Part shown: one piece after another, positions 19,545-32,356 of the stretch
Layout of the letters: every line of letters starts with the position of its first letter
Position numbering within the stretch: position 1 is the first letter of the stretch
Source: Rebecca billardiae RCC1528
Lineage: Eukaryota; Haptophyta
NCBI GenBank assembly: GCA_965240325.2
Contig: OZ251235.1
Span: forward strand, 1,736,001-1,800,000
Length of the DNA: 64,000 bases
Direction of reading: 5' to 3'
The notes under the pieces: generated by a model
The model's database searches: none
What the model saw: the letters and a program-made list of their open reading frames with translations, nothing else
What the model was told of the DNA's origin: nothing
Position numbers and translations under genes: made by a program

Positions 19545-22098
19545 ATGGCGACGGCCGGCACACCGGCCGACGATGACGAGTCCGAGCTCGAGGCGCAGGT
19601 CCTCCGCGACCTCGCCGCGCTGGGCGACGTGGACGTGGGAGAGGCCGACTCGGAATACGGCGCGGACGACGACGACGGCGCGCTCGCCTCGCCGCTCCCC
19701 GCCGCTGCGGCCGTGGCGGGCGCGGGCGACGGGGAGGGGCTCGAGAGGCTCGAGTCCATGTCACTGCTCCTCAAGAGCTTCGCGGACGCCGACGCCATGC
19801 GCCACACGTTCGGCTCGGAGCTGAGCGCGCTCGTCGCCTCGGTCGCAGACGTGCGCGCGAGCGCCGAGCCCCCCGCCGACGCCGACGCCGACGCCGACGC
19901 GGCTGCGCACGCGCCTGGCGCGGAGGTGGGCTGGGTTTCGGCCGAGGCGAGCGGCGCGGCGCACGCCCTCGAGCGCGCGCCCGCCGCCGACGCCGACGCC
20001 GACGCGGACGCGGACGCAGCTGCGGCCGCGGCTGCGGTGGCCAAGCTGGCACGGGCGCCCGCGGCCGCGCAGCTGCTCGAGGCGGCGCTGAGCGAGGCGG
20101 AGGCGGCCGCGCGCGCGCCGGGCGAGGCGGTGCCGCGCTGGGTCGAGCTGCACCGCGAGCGCGCCGCGCGCGACGCCGCCGAGCGCGCCGACGCGGCCGC
20201 GCGCGACGAAACAAGACGAGCCTCCGCCCAAGCGCTCGCCGCCGCCGAGCGCGCCGCCGCCGAGCGCGAGGCTCGTGCTGACGCGGACGCGGCGGCCGAG
20301 CTGGCGGCGGCCGAGGCGGAGCTGAGGGCGGCGGCTGCGCGGCGCGAGGCCCAGCTCGCCGAGGCGGAGGCGCGCGCGCGCGCCGCCGCGGACGCCATCG
20401 CCGCCGAGGCCGAGGCCGCGCGCGCGGAGGCGGAGGCGCAGCGCAAGGCGTGGGCGGAGGAGGATGAGGCGGCGCGCGCGCGCGAGGCGGCGCGCGCGGC
20501 GCGGCTCGACGCGGCGCGCGCCGAGCGCGAGGCGAAGGCGCGCGAGCTCGAGCGCGAGCGGCAGGCCAAGGCCGAGGCCGCCGAGCGCCGCCGCCGCGAG
20601 GAGGACGCCGCGCGCGCCGCCGCGCTCGCCGCCGCCCAGGCAGCGGAACGCGAGCGGCTCGAGCGCGCGGACGCGGCGGCGCGCGCGGCGCGGGAGGCGG
20701 AGGAGCGGCGCTTGGCGGCGGCGGCGGAGGCGGAGGCGGAGGCGGAGGCGGAGGCGGAGGCGGCGGAGGTGGCGGCCGTCGAGCGCGTCGCGCGCCGCGA
20801 GCGCACGCGCTGGGCGGCGGGCGGCGCCGGCGCGCGCGCCCGGCGCGCGCGCGCCGCCGCGTTCGTGTGTGCGGGGGCGGCGGGTGGCGCGGCGGCCGAG
20901 GCGGTGCGCGACGCCGGCGGCGGCGGCGGCGCCGACGCGCCGACCACGGCGGCGGCGCCGGCCACGGAGCCGCTGGACGGCCCGGCCGGCGCCGGCGGCG
21001 CTCTGCTCCCGCCCGAGCCCGCCGGCGCCGCCGACTCCGCCACGCGCGCCGCGTGCGCGCTGCTGTGGTGTCTAAGCGCGGGCGAGGGTGTGCTTGCCGC
21101 GTGCGCGCGCGTGGCCGCGGCGCACCGCGCGTGGGTGGCGCAGGCGGAGGCGGCCGCGGCGGCCGAGCGACGCGGCGGCGGCGCGGCGGTGGCCTCGGCG
21201 CGGACGCCGTCCGACGAGGCATCGCCCTTCGCGGCGGCCGCCGCTGTCAGTGCATCTGCGATGCCGGCGGCGGTGGCGGCGGAGGCGGTGGCGGCGGAGG
21301 CGGTGGCGGCGGAGGCGGTGGCGGCGGCGGAGGCGGAGGAGGAGGGCGAGGAGGGTCGGATGAGCGAGCAGCTGGTGGTCGAGCACGCGCAGCCGCGCGG
21401 CGCATCCGCCGCGTCCGCGCGCGCGCTCGAGCTCAACCTCGAAGGTCTGCGCAGCGCCGCGCTGCCGCGGCGGTGCGCCCGGCTCGTGAGCGTACGCCTC
21501 GGCGTGAACTCGATCGGCCCGAGTCTGAACGCCGACGACCTCGCGCCCGCGGCGGGCTGGCTGCGCGAGCTGAGCCTGCGGGACAACCGGCTCGCGGGGC
21601 CGCTGCCCGCCGCCGCGCTCGCGCGCGCGCCGCTGCTCGAGTCGCTCACGCTCGACATGAACAAACTAACGAACCTGAGCGGGCTCGGCGGCGCGTGCCC
21701 GCGCCTGCGACACTTTAGCGTGGCGAGTAATGAGCTGACGAGCGCGGAGGGTGTGGTGGGGTGCGTGGGCCTCACGTCGCTCAACCTGTACCGCAACAGG
21801 CTGCGCGGCCTCCCGCGCCTCGCGCCGCTCCGCGCCCTCCGCGCCCTCGACGTCGGGCGGAACGGCCTCGTCACGCTCGGCGGCGCGCTGCGCGGCTGCG
21901 CGCGGCTGAGTCAAGTTGTTCTCTACGAGAATTCTCTGGCGGGAGATCTCGATCTCGGCGCGGAGCTGGGCACCGCGCCGCTGTGCGAGGAGCTATGGCT
22001 CTCGGGGAACAGGCTCACGTCGCTCGGGCCCGCGCTGCTCGGCGCCGAAGCCGAGGGCGGCGCGGCCACGCAGCCGCAGACGCCGCCGCAGCAGACGC

Positions 22099-22137
<39 letters not shown>

Positions 22138-23979
22138 TCCGCACAGAATGGCTCGCCCTCCGGCTGCGAGCGCTCGATATCTCCGACAACGAGATCGCCG
22201 ATCTGGAGCCGCTGAGCGGCTGCCTCGCGCTGCGCTCGCTCAACGCCGCGTTCAACAGAGTCACACCCCTCGACGCGCTGGGCGCGCTCGCGCCGTGCCG
22301 CGCGCTGCGCACGCTAAGTCTCAATGACAACCCTGTCTGTGCGCACGGCGCTTACCGGCCGGTTCTGCTGCTGCTGCTGCCGCTGCTGGCGGAGCTTGAC
22401 GCGGACGCGCTGCCCGCGGGCGCGCGCGAGGCGGCGCGCGCGGAGGCGGCGAGCGAGCTGCTCGCCGCCGACTCGGCGCTGGCCGCGCGCGTCGCCGCGG
22501 CGAGCGCTGCGGTGGGCGGCGCGCGCATCGGCGCAGGCGGCGGCGGCGGCGGCGCGCGCGGCGGCGGCGGCGCGGGCGCGGGCGGCGCGCGCGCGCACGC
22601 CGACTGGGCGGCGGTGCAGGCGGCGGTGGCGGGCGCGCTGTACGCCGGCGCGGCCGAGGCCGACGCCGCCGACGCCGAGCCCGAGCCTCGCGCGCGCGAC
22701 GTGCGCCTCGCGCTGCGCCTGCTCGCGCTCAGCGAGCAGCAAAGCGCGGCAAGCGCCCACCTCGGCGCCGCCCACCGACGTGCGGTCAAGCGCGCGCGCG
22801 CGGACGCGCTCGCGTCGCTGCGCGTGGGCGCGGCGCACACGGCGGCGGCGCTCGCGCTGGCGGACGCGCACGCGGCCGAGCTCGCGCGCGCGGGCCAGCC
22901 GGGCGCGCGCGCCGCGCCGCACGACGCGGCCGGCTGGGCTGACGCGCTCGCCGCCGAGCGGCGCGCGGCGCGCGCGCTCACGCGCGCGCTCGGCCGCGCC
23001 GCCGCGCGGCTGCGCGCCGCGCGCGCCGCGCGCCGCGCCGCGGCGGCGGTGGCGGTGCAGGCGCGCGCGCGCGGCATGGCGGCGCGCGCGCTCACGCGCG
23101 CGCCGCTCGCCGCGCTCGCCGCGCACCGCCGCGAGCGCCAGCGCGCCGCCACGCGCGTGCAAGCCGCGTGGCGCGGCGCGCGGCTGCGCGCGCGCATGTC
23201 GGCAGCGCTCGCGCGCGCGCGCGCGCTGAGCGCTGCCGAGGCGGCGGCGGACGACTTCGACTACGAGCAGGAGGTGGAGATCGACGAGTCGTGGGCCGTG
23301 GCGAACCTCGGCCTCGGCGTCGACGCCGACGCCGCGCCGCCGCGCGCGCACGACGCCACCTCGCTGCTCCTGCGCACGCTGGACGGCCTCGGCGGCGCCG
23401 CACCGCACAGCCGCGGCGGCGCCGCACCGGACGGCCGCGGCGGCGCCGCACCGGACGGCCGCGGCGGCGCCGCGCCGCGCGTGCCGCCGACGCCACTCGA
23501 GGCTGCGACGGCGCGGCGCGGCGACCGCGGCGCGGCGGGCGCGCGCGCGCCCTCCTCGCCGTACAAGCCGTTAGGGATGAGCGTGGCGTCGGCGGCGGCG
23601 CAGCAGGCGCGCGCGCCGCTCGCGCCGCTGCGCAGCGCTCACGCCGCGCCGCCGCTCGACGCGTGGGACTCGCCCCCAAGCAGCGTGGACGGCGGCGGCG
23701 GCGGCGGCAGCGCGCTCGGCGGATGGGTGCCAGGCGCGCGGCAAGGCTGGGCGGAGGGCGGCGGCGAGGAGGAGGACGACGACGACGACGACGAGTCCTC
23801 GAGCAGCGCGCACGGATGGGGAGGCCCCGCGCCATCCCACGCCTCCGCCTCGCGCCACGCCGCCGCGCCGTCCCAGGCGCCGCCCCAGACAGTGTCTGGG
23901 ACGGACGCGCGCGTGCTCGCTGCGCTCCGCAAGAAACGGCTTCGGGACGCGAAATTAAAAAAGGCGGCGGTCGCAAGGG

Positions 23980-24014
<35 letters not shown>

Positions 24015-24500
24015 GGCAGCGGCGCGGCGCTCGCGCGCGCGCCACCCGGCGTCACCGGCGCGCCGCCGCCGCCCGGCCGAGCCCTCGCCCACGCGCCCAC
24101 GCCGAGCGCGGGCGCGGGCGCTGGCGCGCGGCCGTGGAGCGGCGACGCATCGCCGGCGGCGGGCGCCGCGCCCACGCCGCAGCTGCCGGCCCTGCCGCAC
24201 TCGGCGGGCTCGACGCCGCTGCGCCCGGTGCAGCCACCACCGCATACGCGGCAGCCGGACGCGCGCGCGCGCGCGCGCAGCCTCGCCTCGCTGCCGCTCG
24301 GCCGCGGCGCCGTCGGCGCCGACGTGGCGCCGCCGCCGCACGCGGAGCCGCGCCGAGGCATGCCCGCGTGGGCGGCGGCGCCGCCGCACGGCGGCGCCGC
24401 CGGCGCGGATGAGCCGGCGCGCCATTTCGAGAGCGCAGCCGCGACTCAGCCCGCGTCGGGCCGGGTCATGCGCGGGCTCGCGCGCGCACGCGGCAGCTGA
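19545..24500 (+). CDS. LRRIQ1-like coiled-coil, leucine-rich-repeat and IQ-motif protein
   Basis: A 1651-aa protein from the ATG at 19545 (MATAGTPADDDESELEAQVL). The open frame extends upstream, but that part overlaps the antisense TTC12 gene. Residues 1-175 are acidic. About 175-425 is a long Ala/Glu/Arg coiled coil. About 630-950 holds leucine-rich repeats (LRELSLRDNRLAGPLP, LESLTLDMNKLTNLSGL, LTSLNLYRNRLRGLP, LRALDISDNEIADLEPL, LRTLSLNDNPVCAH). About 1165-1225 holds two IQ motifs (AVQARARGMAARA and RVQAAWRGARLRAR) that should bind calmodulin. The rest is Ala/Gly/Pro-rich and disordered, with a 24-bp tandem repeat at 23395-23470 (GGAAPDGR units). This order matches LRRIQ1, a protein tied to motile cilia. 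Low-complexity GGC/GCC runs could hide sequencing or annotation errors. Confidence 0.75.
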
Positions 24501-25008
24501 GCGAGCGTCGCCGCCGGGCTACTAGTCGTCTAGGAACGCGGCAAAACAATCCGCCGCCAGCTGCTTGCGCTAATCAGCTGAACTGCCTAATGCGCTAGGC
24601 GCCGTCCGTAGTCGTCACGGAAACCAACCTTCTGAAAGTTCTTCAAGGGCGGCAAGCATCAGGGGTCCGTTCCGCAGAAACTCGCAAGGGCTGATCAAGA
24701 GCGGCTAAAGTATCATTGCAAGGCTCGTATCTGGGTGGAATCATTCAACCCGTGGGAGTCAACGCGGGGCCGCGACCCGCATTAGTCATTACAGTTTACA
24801 AAGAATAAGAGACGCACACAGCTTAGGCAGGCGAGATTAGTACGGCGGCCCTTGTGCCGCAATTGCCTCCGTTCCAACCGTGATCAGCTACAAGTACTCA
24901 CGAGGCGGACGAAACGGCTATCTCCCTCGTTCGGACACTTCGGTGAGACTTCTTTTCGACCGACGTCATCGCGCAGAGAAACGGCAACCCTCCGCCTGCC
25001 AGGCAGAC
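24501..25008. other. Intergenic, no gene seen
   Basis: About 500 bp with lower GC than the neighbouring genes. It contains the 3' end of the LRRIQ1-like gene and the promoter of the secreted-protein gene. Confidence 0.6.
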
Positions 25009-26075
25009 ATGCTCTGCTGCGCCGCGTCCGGAGCGAGCCGCCATGCAGCCGTCGCCCTGCTCCTCTTCGGGCCCGTCTCGCACCTGCTCGGCGTGCTCAA
25101 GCTCGTCGACGCTGCAGCATGCGGCAGCTGCGACGGAGGTGAGCTGATGTGCAACACGTACACCGCTAGTGACGACCTGTTTGGTGCGGACGACACGGGT
25201 GGCTACACCGGGCGGGATAAGCTCTGGTCGTTTTCGAACACACATGGTGTGGACCTTAAGCTCACGGTCAATACGGAGGGCTCCGTCAACCCGGGCTCGG
25301 GCGGGACGTACGGCGATTCGACCGCGATCTCAATCTACAGCGACGAGGCGCTCACGACGCTGATCGACAGCGATGGCTTGACATGCACATCGAATCCGAC
25401 GATATCCGTATTCTCCAACGCGGGCCTGGCTGTCACCGTCAGCGCGGGAGCTACCGTCTTCGTGCTCATCGACGGCCAGCAAGGTTTTACGCTCGTCCCG
25501 TCTTTCTCCACCATCCAGCTCAACATCTGCTGCTCCGAGACCTCTACTACGCCCACGATCTGCTCGACCAGCTTCAGCAGCGACGATGGCAATGCAAGGA
25601 GGATTTTACTGGCGGTGCGACGAACGATCCTCCCTCGCCACCACCTTCGCCACCGGCGAGCCTGCCGCCGCCCTCGCCTCCACCGAGCCCGCCGCCAGCG
25701 CTCGTCGCAGGGGTGGACTGCGCCTGCATGTCGGATGCCGCCCTGTTCGGATCCGCGCGGCGGGAGCTCGGCATGCTACCGCTCCTCGCCTCAGAGATGG
25801 AGCAGGAGCGGGTGGTGTCTCGCAAGGAAGACCGTGGCCGTGGGCGCTCGCGCGGACGCTCGTCTCCGGCGCCCGCTGGTCTCGGGCGTCGTGGACGGCA
25901 CGACGCAGGCGCTGCTCATCAGCACTCGTCCCCGCCTCCCGCGGCGTTCCGCTGGCCGAAGGCGCGGAGCATCTCGACAGCGGCCGCTGCCGACCAGCCG
26001 CAGCCCACACGGCGGCGCGAGCTCCTTTTCGGGGGCCTGGCGGTGCTTCCACAGTGCCCGGACGCGCTGTGCTGA
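25009..26075 (+). CDS. Secreted protein with Ser/Pro linker, reading frame apparently broken
   Basis: From the ATG at 25009, the frame gives a hydrophobic signal sequence (HAAVALLLFGPVSHLLGVL) ending near AAACGSCDGG. About 150 residues of beta-rich, Thr/Ser/Gly/Asp-rich sequence follow (LWSFSNTHGVDLKLTV, AGATVFVLIDGQQGFTL). This resembles bacterial-type pre-peptidase C-terminal or CUB-like domains. Near 25590 the protein-like signal moves from one frame to the next. The first frame gives Arg-rich nonsense, while the frame ending at 26075 gives QCKEDFTGGATNDPPSPPPS, a Ser-Pro-rich linker, then GVDCACMSDAALFGSARREL. Near 25830 another change seems to occur, because VSGVVDGTTQALLIS lies back in the first frame. 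No GT-AG intron explains this. It is either a decaying gene or sequence errors. Confidence 0.45.
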
Positions 26076-27470
26076 GTCCAATCGCCAGCGGACTCGCTGT
26101 GTGCCTTGCCTTGCTCACGGCAACTGCGCCACCGTCCGGCGGTTGTGTTGTGTGCTCCTGCCAGTGGTGTCTCTCGCTAAGCTACTGCTCTGCCAAGGTG
26201 CTGCGCGCTGGCAGTCGGGCGTTGGCGCAAGAAGCTGTCCGCCGCCTGTTCGTGTGAGGCCGGCTCGACGGGGTGCTGGTCTGCTGAACAAGGTACCCGG
26301 TGACCGCTCCCTCGCCGAATGGCTGATGCTACTGTGGGCCGACGGCGCCCGACGCCCGCAGTGCTGTCCGTGCTACTAGTACTAGTGCTGACATCTGCGG
26401 AGTGACGCACGTGCATGACGCGGAGCCTTGGTTCGCTCGCTGCTAGGCGCCTGGGCAGTGGTCACCCAGCACTTCGGGCGCATTCGTTCGTCGTAGTATC
26501 ATCGTTTCATCGAGTGTCAGACAGGGCGTTGATGACGATAATAATGATAGGCGCGCGTCTCAGTCTAATGAGGTTTGGCCCGCGCACGGCTTGTTTCATT
26601 TCTACCAGATTCCATTGCTGTATACCTCTCACAGCCGATGGCGGCCCCCACGTGCGTGAGGAATGCGATTCGTGCACTCCTCGGTGACCGGTGAGTGCAC
26701 GAATTCGGTTGCGGCGCTCGTCCGCCTCGTCGTCGTCGCACACGAGGTACACCCAACACCATGGGTCGGATCCTAGAACTCTCCGCGCGCTCGCGCCCGC
26801 GCGGCGAGGCACTGGCAGGCGTGTTCTCATCATCTTGGCCGAGACTGCAGCCTGCCAGATGCGCGAGGACGCGTGTGCACGCCTTTCCGCGCGTCATGGG
26901 TGCGTGTAGCACGCACCTTATCGTCATGTCCGCCGAGGAGGCCTCAGCAACCAGCCCACCAACCTGCCGTGACCACGTTCAAATGCAGGCGGCAAGCTGC
27001 ATGCAAGCGCGCGCAACGGAAACATCTCACGCTCGACAAGGAAGTGGCGGCGGAACGAGTGGAGCTGGTGTCGTTTGCAGTCCATCTGTCGTCCAACAGT
27101 ACTGGTTCACCAACTGACACGGGCGGGAAGCAGCCAAGGCAGAGTGCTTGCAGCTCGCAGCGCGACCGCAACTGCGGTTTGCAGCCGCGGCGCGGGGATC
27201 GTCACACCGCCGTGCGCTGCGAGTGACCTCTGTGTCATGGCGAAGCACCATGGCAAGGCTAAGCAGCATGCCTTGGTAACACCTTCCGCTACAGCTCAGC
27301 GCCCTAGTACGAACATGCGCCAACGACGTGCCATCACTCCTCCGAACTCGCGCCGGCACCACCGCCGCCGCCATTAACAACCGCCATCGCCCGCTCCCGC
27401 TTTGGGCTGCGCGCGGCGCATCGGCGCTGCCGCCGCCGGAAGTCGGCCGCGGCGCGGCAGCCGGGGTAGC
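26076..27470. other. Long intergenic region, no gene supported
   Basis: Open frames here (for example 26695-27117 on plus and 26507-26833 on minus) are short, differ in frame every 100-200 bp and show no recognisable domain. The last 200 bp should hold the formin promoter. Confidence 0.5.
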
Positions 27471-29882
27471 ATGTGGGAAGGGCTGGGCCGCGCGCTGCAC
27501 GTGCACTCGGAGGAGCACTTCCACGCCGAGCTAAAGCGCGCCTTTGGCGTCGTCGCGGCGCACGAGCTCACCGCCGACTTTGGCGAGCTCGACGCGGACG
27601 CGCTGCGCGCTCGCGGCACCGTGTTGGTCGACCGCGGCGCGGGCGTGCGCGTGCGCGTGCACTCGCTGCTCGAGCTGGACGAGGGGCGCGTGTACGTCAC
27701 CTCGCGCGGGAACACGGTCGAGCGCACCTCTGACACGGAGGCGCTGCTCGCCGGCGCCGTCAGCCTGCGCCTCGAGCCGCAGCTGCCGGCGGCCGCGCTC
27801 GTGCGACGCGGCTCGACTCTCTCCGAGGTCGGCGGCGGCGGCGGCAGCTTCGCCTCGGCGGGCGGCGAGCTGGCGCGCGCGGGCTCGCGCGGCGCGACGT
27901 CGGCGCTGGCGGCCGAGGAGGCCGTCGCCGCGCTGCGCGCCGGCCCGTCCCTCTCCGAGCTCTGCGCGCTCCGGCGCGCGCTCGCGCCGCGGCGGTGCAC
28001 GGCGGAGTGGCTGCACGCGTTTCTGTGCGAGCGCGGCGCGCAGGCACTGGTCGAGGTGCTCTCGCGGAACATGCGCGGCGCGGCGGGGGGCGGCGGGCCG
28101 GCGGGCGACCCGGACGGCGAGGAGGCCACCGACGCGCGCGCCGAGACCCTCGCCTGCCTCCACGCCCTCGTCCAGCACCGGCTTGCGCTTGAGGCGCTCG
28201 TGTCGCTGCCGCACGCGACGACGTGCGTCGCGTCCGCTCTGATGGGCACGTCCGACGAGCGCGCGGCGACGCACGGCGCGCGCACGCTGTCGAGGCTGGC
28301 GCTGACGGCGGAGGGCGCGCGCTCCGTGATGGCCGCGTGGAAGGCGCTCTCCGACGCGGGCTCCCTCGGCGCGCACCCCGCCTCGTCGCCGCCCGCGGCC
28401 GCGCGCGCCGCGCCGAGCGCACTGCAGCCATTGGCAGACGCGCTGGAGGGCGCGCGCTACGCGCCGATGCACGCGGCCTGCCTCGCGGCGGCGCTGGGCG
28501 TGCTCACCGCGCCGCTGCCCGCGGCGGAGGCGGCGGAGGTGCGCGCCCACATCGCCCGCGCGCGCCTGCTCCAGATCGCCTGCGCGCTGCCCACCGCCGC
28601 TGAGGACGGCGAAGTGCGCGCGCTTGTGCGCCGACTCAACGACTGCTTAGCGGCGGGCGCGGCCGCGGACGCGGCCGACGCCGCGCTGGCTGGCGCGGGC
28701 GGGGAGAGCGAGGAGGCGGAGCGCGCGGCGCGCGCGGCGCGCGCGGCGGGCGCGGCGCAGGCCGCGCGCGCGCGCGCCATGCTCTCGCTCGACGACGACG
28801 ACGCCGCCGCCGCCGCCGGCACTGGCGCTCACGACGCGGACGGTGTGTCAGCACACGGCCGCGCGCGCGCGCGGCGCGCGCGCGCGCGCGAGTGCGCGCG
28901 CGCGGACGCGAGCGCGCGCGGCGGCGAGGTGGGCGGCGGGTTGGACCTGGCCGAGGGGAGCGGCAGTGACGAGAGCGATGGCTCGAGCGCCGAGAGCAGC
29001 GCCGACACCTCCGCGCGCACGCCGAGGCCCTCCGATGCCGACGAGGCGGCGGCGGAGGCGGCGGAGGCGGCGGCGCGCGGCGCGCGCGGCGGCGCGCTCG
29101 GCGCGCTCGCAGCGACGGCGGAGGAGGACGATGGCGGCTCGCCGCCGCCACTGCTGCACTCGGGCGCGCGCGCGCCACGGCGCGGCGCGTTCGACCCGTC
29201 CGCCGCAACGCGCTGCTTCTGGCGCGCCCTCGACGAGGGCGAGGGCGCCGGCGCGGGCGCGGAGCGGCGCGCGCGGAGGCGCGCGCGCCCCGCCGGCGGT
29301 GGCGGCGGCGCCGGCGGCGCGGACGGTGCGGCGTGGCGCGCGGCGCCCGACGAGAGCTCGGCGTACAAGCACGCGCGCGCCGAGCTGCTGCGCTGCTCCT
29401 CGCGCGCCGCGCTGCCCCTCTTCCGCGGCGACGTCGACCGCTGCCTCCGCGCCCTCGTCGAGGCCGCGGATGACCCTCAGCTGGGGTATACAGTTCGGTT
29501 GCTAGTCGGCGTGACCCCCGAGCCGTCCCAGACGGAAGCCATTGCTGCGCTGCTCCGCGCGTCCGTGCAGCGGGTGAGCGAGGAGGGCGTTGGTGGCGGC
29601 GGTGGTGGAGGGGGCGGGGGCGAGGTCCCGGAGGCGGCGCTGCTGCTGCGCGTGGCCGAGCAGTGGCTGCGCGCCTCGGGCGGCGGCGCGGACGGCGGCG
29701 TCGCGGACGGCGGCGGCGCGGACGGCGGCGGCACGGACGGCGGCGGGGCGGACGGCGGCGGGGCGAATGTCGTCGGCGGAGGTGGCGAGGGCGGCGGCGG
29801 GAGCGGGAGCGGTGGGAGCGGTGGCGGCGGCGGCGGCGGTGGCGGCGGCGCGGCGGCGCTGCGCGCGCCCGCGCCGCCGCCG

Positions 29883-29914
<32 letters not shown>

Positions 29915-31355
29915 GCCCGGCGGCCGCGCCGGCCCGCCGCGCACGCCCAACGGGCCGGGCCCGCCGCCGCCGCCGCCGCCGCCGCCCGGCCAGCGGCAGG
30001 GGCCAGCGCTCAAGCCGCTGCATTGGACCAAGCTCAAGGTGCGCGCAGCGCCAGCCAGCGCGCACGCGCGCACGCGCGCGCCGCCGCAGCGGCCGCGGCC
30101 AACTGTCAGTGCGCACGCCACGGCCCGCGCGCACGCGCCGCACACACACACGCTCGGCCGGCGCGCCGCCTCCGCGCGCGTGCGCGCCGGCAGGAGCGGG
30201 ATGCGGCGACCGCGGCGCTGTGGGCGGAGGCGGCGCGGCTCGGCGGCGCCGTCGACATCGATCTAGAACGCCTCGCTGCGCTCTTCGCCGCGCAGCCGCC
30301 GCCCAGCCGCGCCGGCCGCGCCGCCGCGCCGCCGCGCCGGGCGAGCGCGCGCGCCGCCACGGCCGCCGCGCCCGCCGCCGCCGCCGCCGCGCCCGCCGGC
30401 GCGGCGGGCGGCGCGCCCGCCGTGCCGCAGGTGCGCGTGCTCGACGTGCAGCGCGCGAACAACATCCTGATCTCCCTCGCGCGCGTGCTCCGCCGAACGG
30501 GCTCCGCCGAGGCCGTCGCGCGCGCCGCGCACCGCCTCGACGCGAGCTTGCTGGCCGAGTCTGATGTGCCAGCGCTGGTGAGTGCCCTTCCAACTCGGGA
30601 GGAGCGGGCCAAGCTCGCGCCGCACGCGCGCGACGCGGCGCGGCGCGTGGCGCTCGGCCCGGCGGAGCAGCTGCAGCTGTGCCTGCTCGCGCTCGGCCCG
30701 CGCGCGGCGCCGCGCCTCCGCGCGTACGCCTTTGCCCGGCGCTTCGGCGCGGCGGTGGCCACCCTTCAGGCAACGCTCGCGCTCGTTCGGAACGGCTGCG
30801 CGCAGGTGGCGCGCTCGACGCAGCTGCGCACGGCGCTTGGTGCCGTGCTCACCGTGGGCAACGCGCTCAACCGCGGCACGGCGCGCGGCGGCGCGAGTGC
30901 GTTCGGCCTCGAGGTGCTCAGCCAGCTGATGGCGCTCAAGTCGAGCGGCGGCGGCGGCGGCGGCGGCGGAGGCGGCGGTGTCCCCTCGGCGCGGGCGGCA
31001 CCTACATTGCTTCACTTTGTGGCGGAGTCGCTCAGCGCGGCGGGTGCGCGCACACGGCGCGCGCCCTGGCGGGATCGGGCGTGCGTGCGGGCGCGCGCCG
31101 CCCCGCGGTGCGCGCGCGCTGGGCTCTCACTCACGCCCCAACCCGCCGCCACGCGCCACACACACGCACGCACACACACACGCACACACACACACGCACA
31201 CACGCACACTCGCACACACACACACACACACGCACACGCACACACGCACACACGCACACACGCACACACACACACACACACGCACACTCACACACGCACA
31301 CACACACACACACACACGCACACTCGCACACACACACACACACACGCACACGCGC

Positions 31356-31403
<48 letters not shown>

Positions 31404-32356
31404 TCGCGTGGCCCTTGGCAGGCGTGACGAGCGGCTCGCTGGCTGCGCAGATGCCCGCGCTCGAGTCGTGCGCGCGCGTCGACCTCGCCGAGCTCGCGTC
31501 CGAGCTCGCGCTGATCTCGCGCGAGCTCGAGGACGCGGAGGCGGAGGTGCGAGCGCACGCGGCCGCGACGCAGGCGGCGGGCGCGGCGCAGGCGGCGGGC
31601 GCGCCAGACGCCGCCGCGGCCAGTGCCGCACAGCCCGGCGCGCCTGGCGCGGCGCCGGGGGCGGCGGTCGGCGCGGGCGCGGCCGACGACGCGGACGCTG
31701 CGCCGTTTCCGCCAGCCGTCGAGCTCGACCCTGCGGAGGACGGCTTCCAGTGCGTGATGGGCCCGTTCGTCACGGACGCGCGCGCCTCCGCCGACGCGCT
31801 GCGCGCGCAGCATGACGCCGCGTGTGACGAAGCAACCGCGCTCGTGCGAAGCTTCGGGTACGGCGACGACAAGCCGCTCGCTGAGGTGCTGGCGTTGCTC
31901 GCAGCGTTCAGGGGCGCGCTGCGCCGCGCGGAGCGCGAGAACGAGGCGCGGGGCGCGGAGGCCGCGGCGGAGCGCGACGCGGCCACGCCCGCAACTCGAC
32001 AATCCGCGGCACGCGCGCCGGCGGGGCGCGCGCCGGCTCTGGCTGCCAGGGAGGGCGCGGCGGCGGCCGTCGCGGGCGCGGACGCAGCCAGCGGCGCGCC
32101 GGCTGCCGCGGCAGCGAGCGAGACGTCCACGACCGGCACTGCGGGCGCTCCGACGCGCGCCGTCGCGGACTCGGACGGGCTGATGCCACTCCGCCCGCCA
32201 TCCCAGCCCAAGGGCCCCAAGGCGGACGGCGCGGACGCAAAAGCCGAGGCGAGCCGAGCGCGCGCCGGCGGGACGCTCGCAAAGTCGGTGGGCGAGGGGC
32301 TGCGCAAGAAGCTGTTCAGGAGGCCCAGTGGCGCCGACAGCTCCAGCACGCCATGA
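27471..32356 (+). CDS. Diaphanous-type formin (FH1-FH2)
   Basis: Actin nucleator and elongator. Exons are 27471-30038, 30194-31043 and 31422-32356, giving 1450 aa. Start is ATG at 27471 (MWEGLGRALHVHSEEHFHAEL). Residues 1-400 are helical and compatible with a GBD/FH3 (DID-like) region: LSELCALRRALAPRRCTAEWLHAFLCERG, read here in two parts, then ALVQHRLALEALVSLP. A low-complexity Ala/Gly/Asp linker follows. FH1 is at about 800-843, with two runs of eight or more prolines that bind profilin-actin. FH2 starts at LKPLHWTKLK and contains VLDVQRANNILISL, VPALVSALPTREE, GAVLTVGNALNRGTARGGA, FGLEVLSQLMALKS and TLLHFVAESL. Exon 3 holds the FH2 end and a basic tail (EGLRKKLFRRPSG) that could act as an autoregulatory segment. 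Intron 2 contains a long CA microsatellite. Confidence 0.9.
31155..31408 (+). repeat. CA-rich microsatellite inside formin intron 2
   Basis: About 250 bp of CACACA interrupted by CG and CT variants (CACACGCACACTCGCACA). It fills most of the 378-bp intron 31044-31421, making it more than twice the usual intron length here. Confidence 0.9.
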
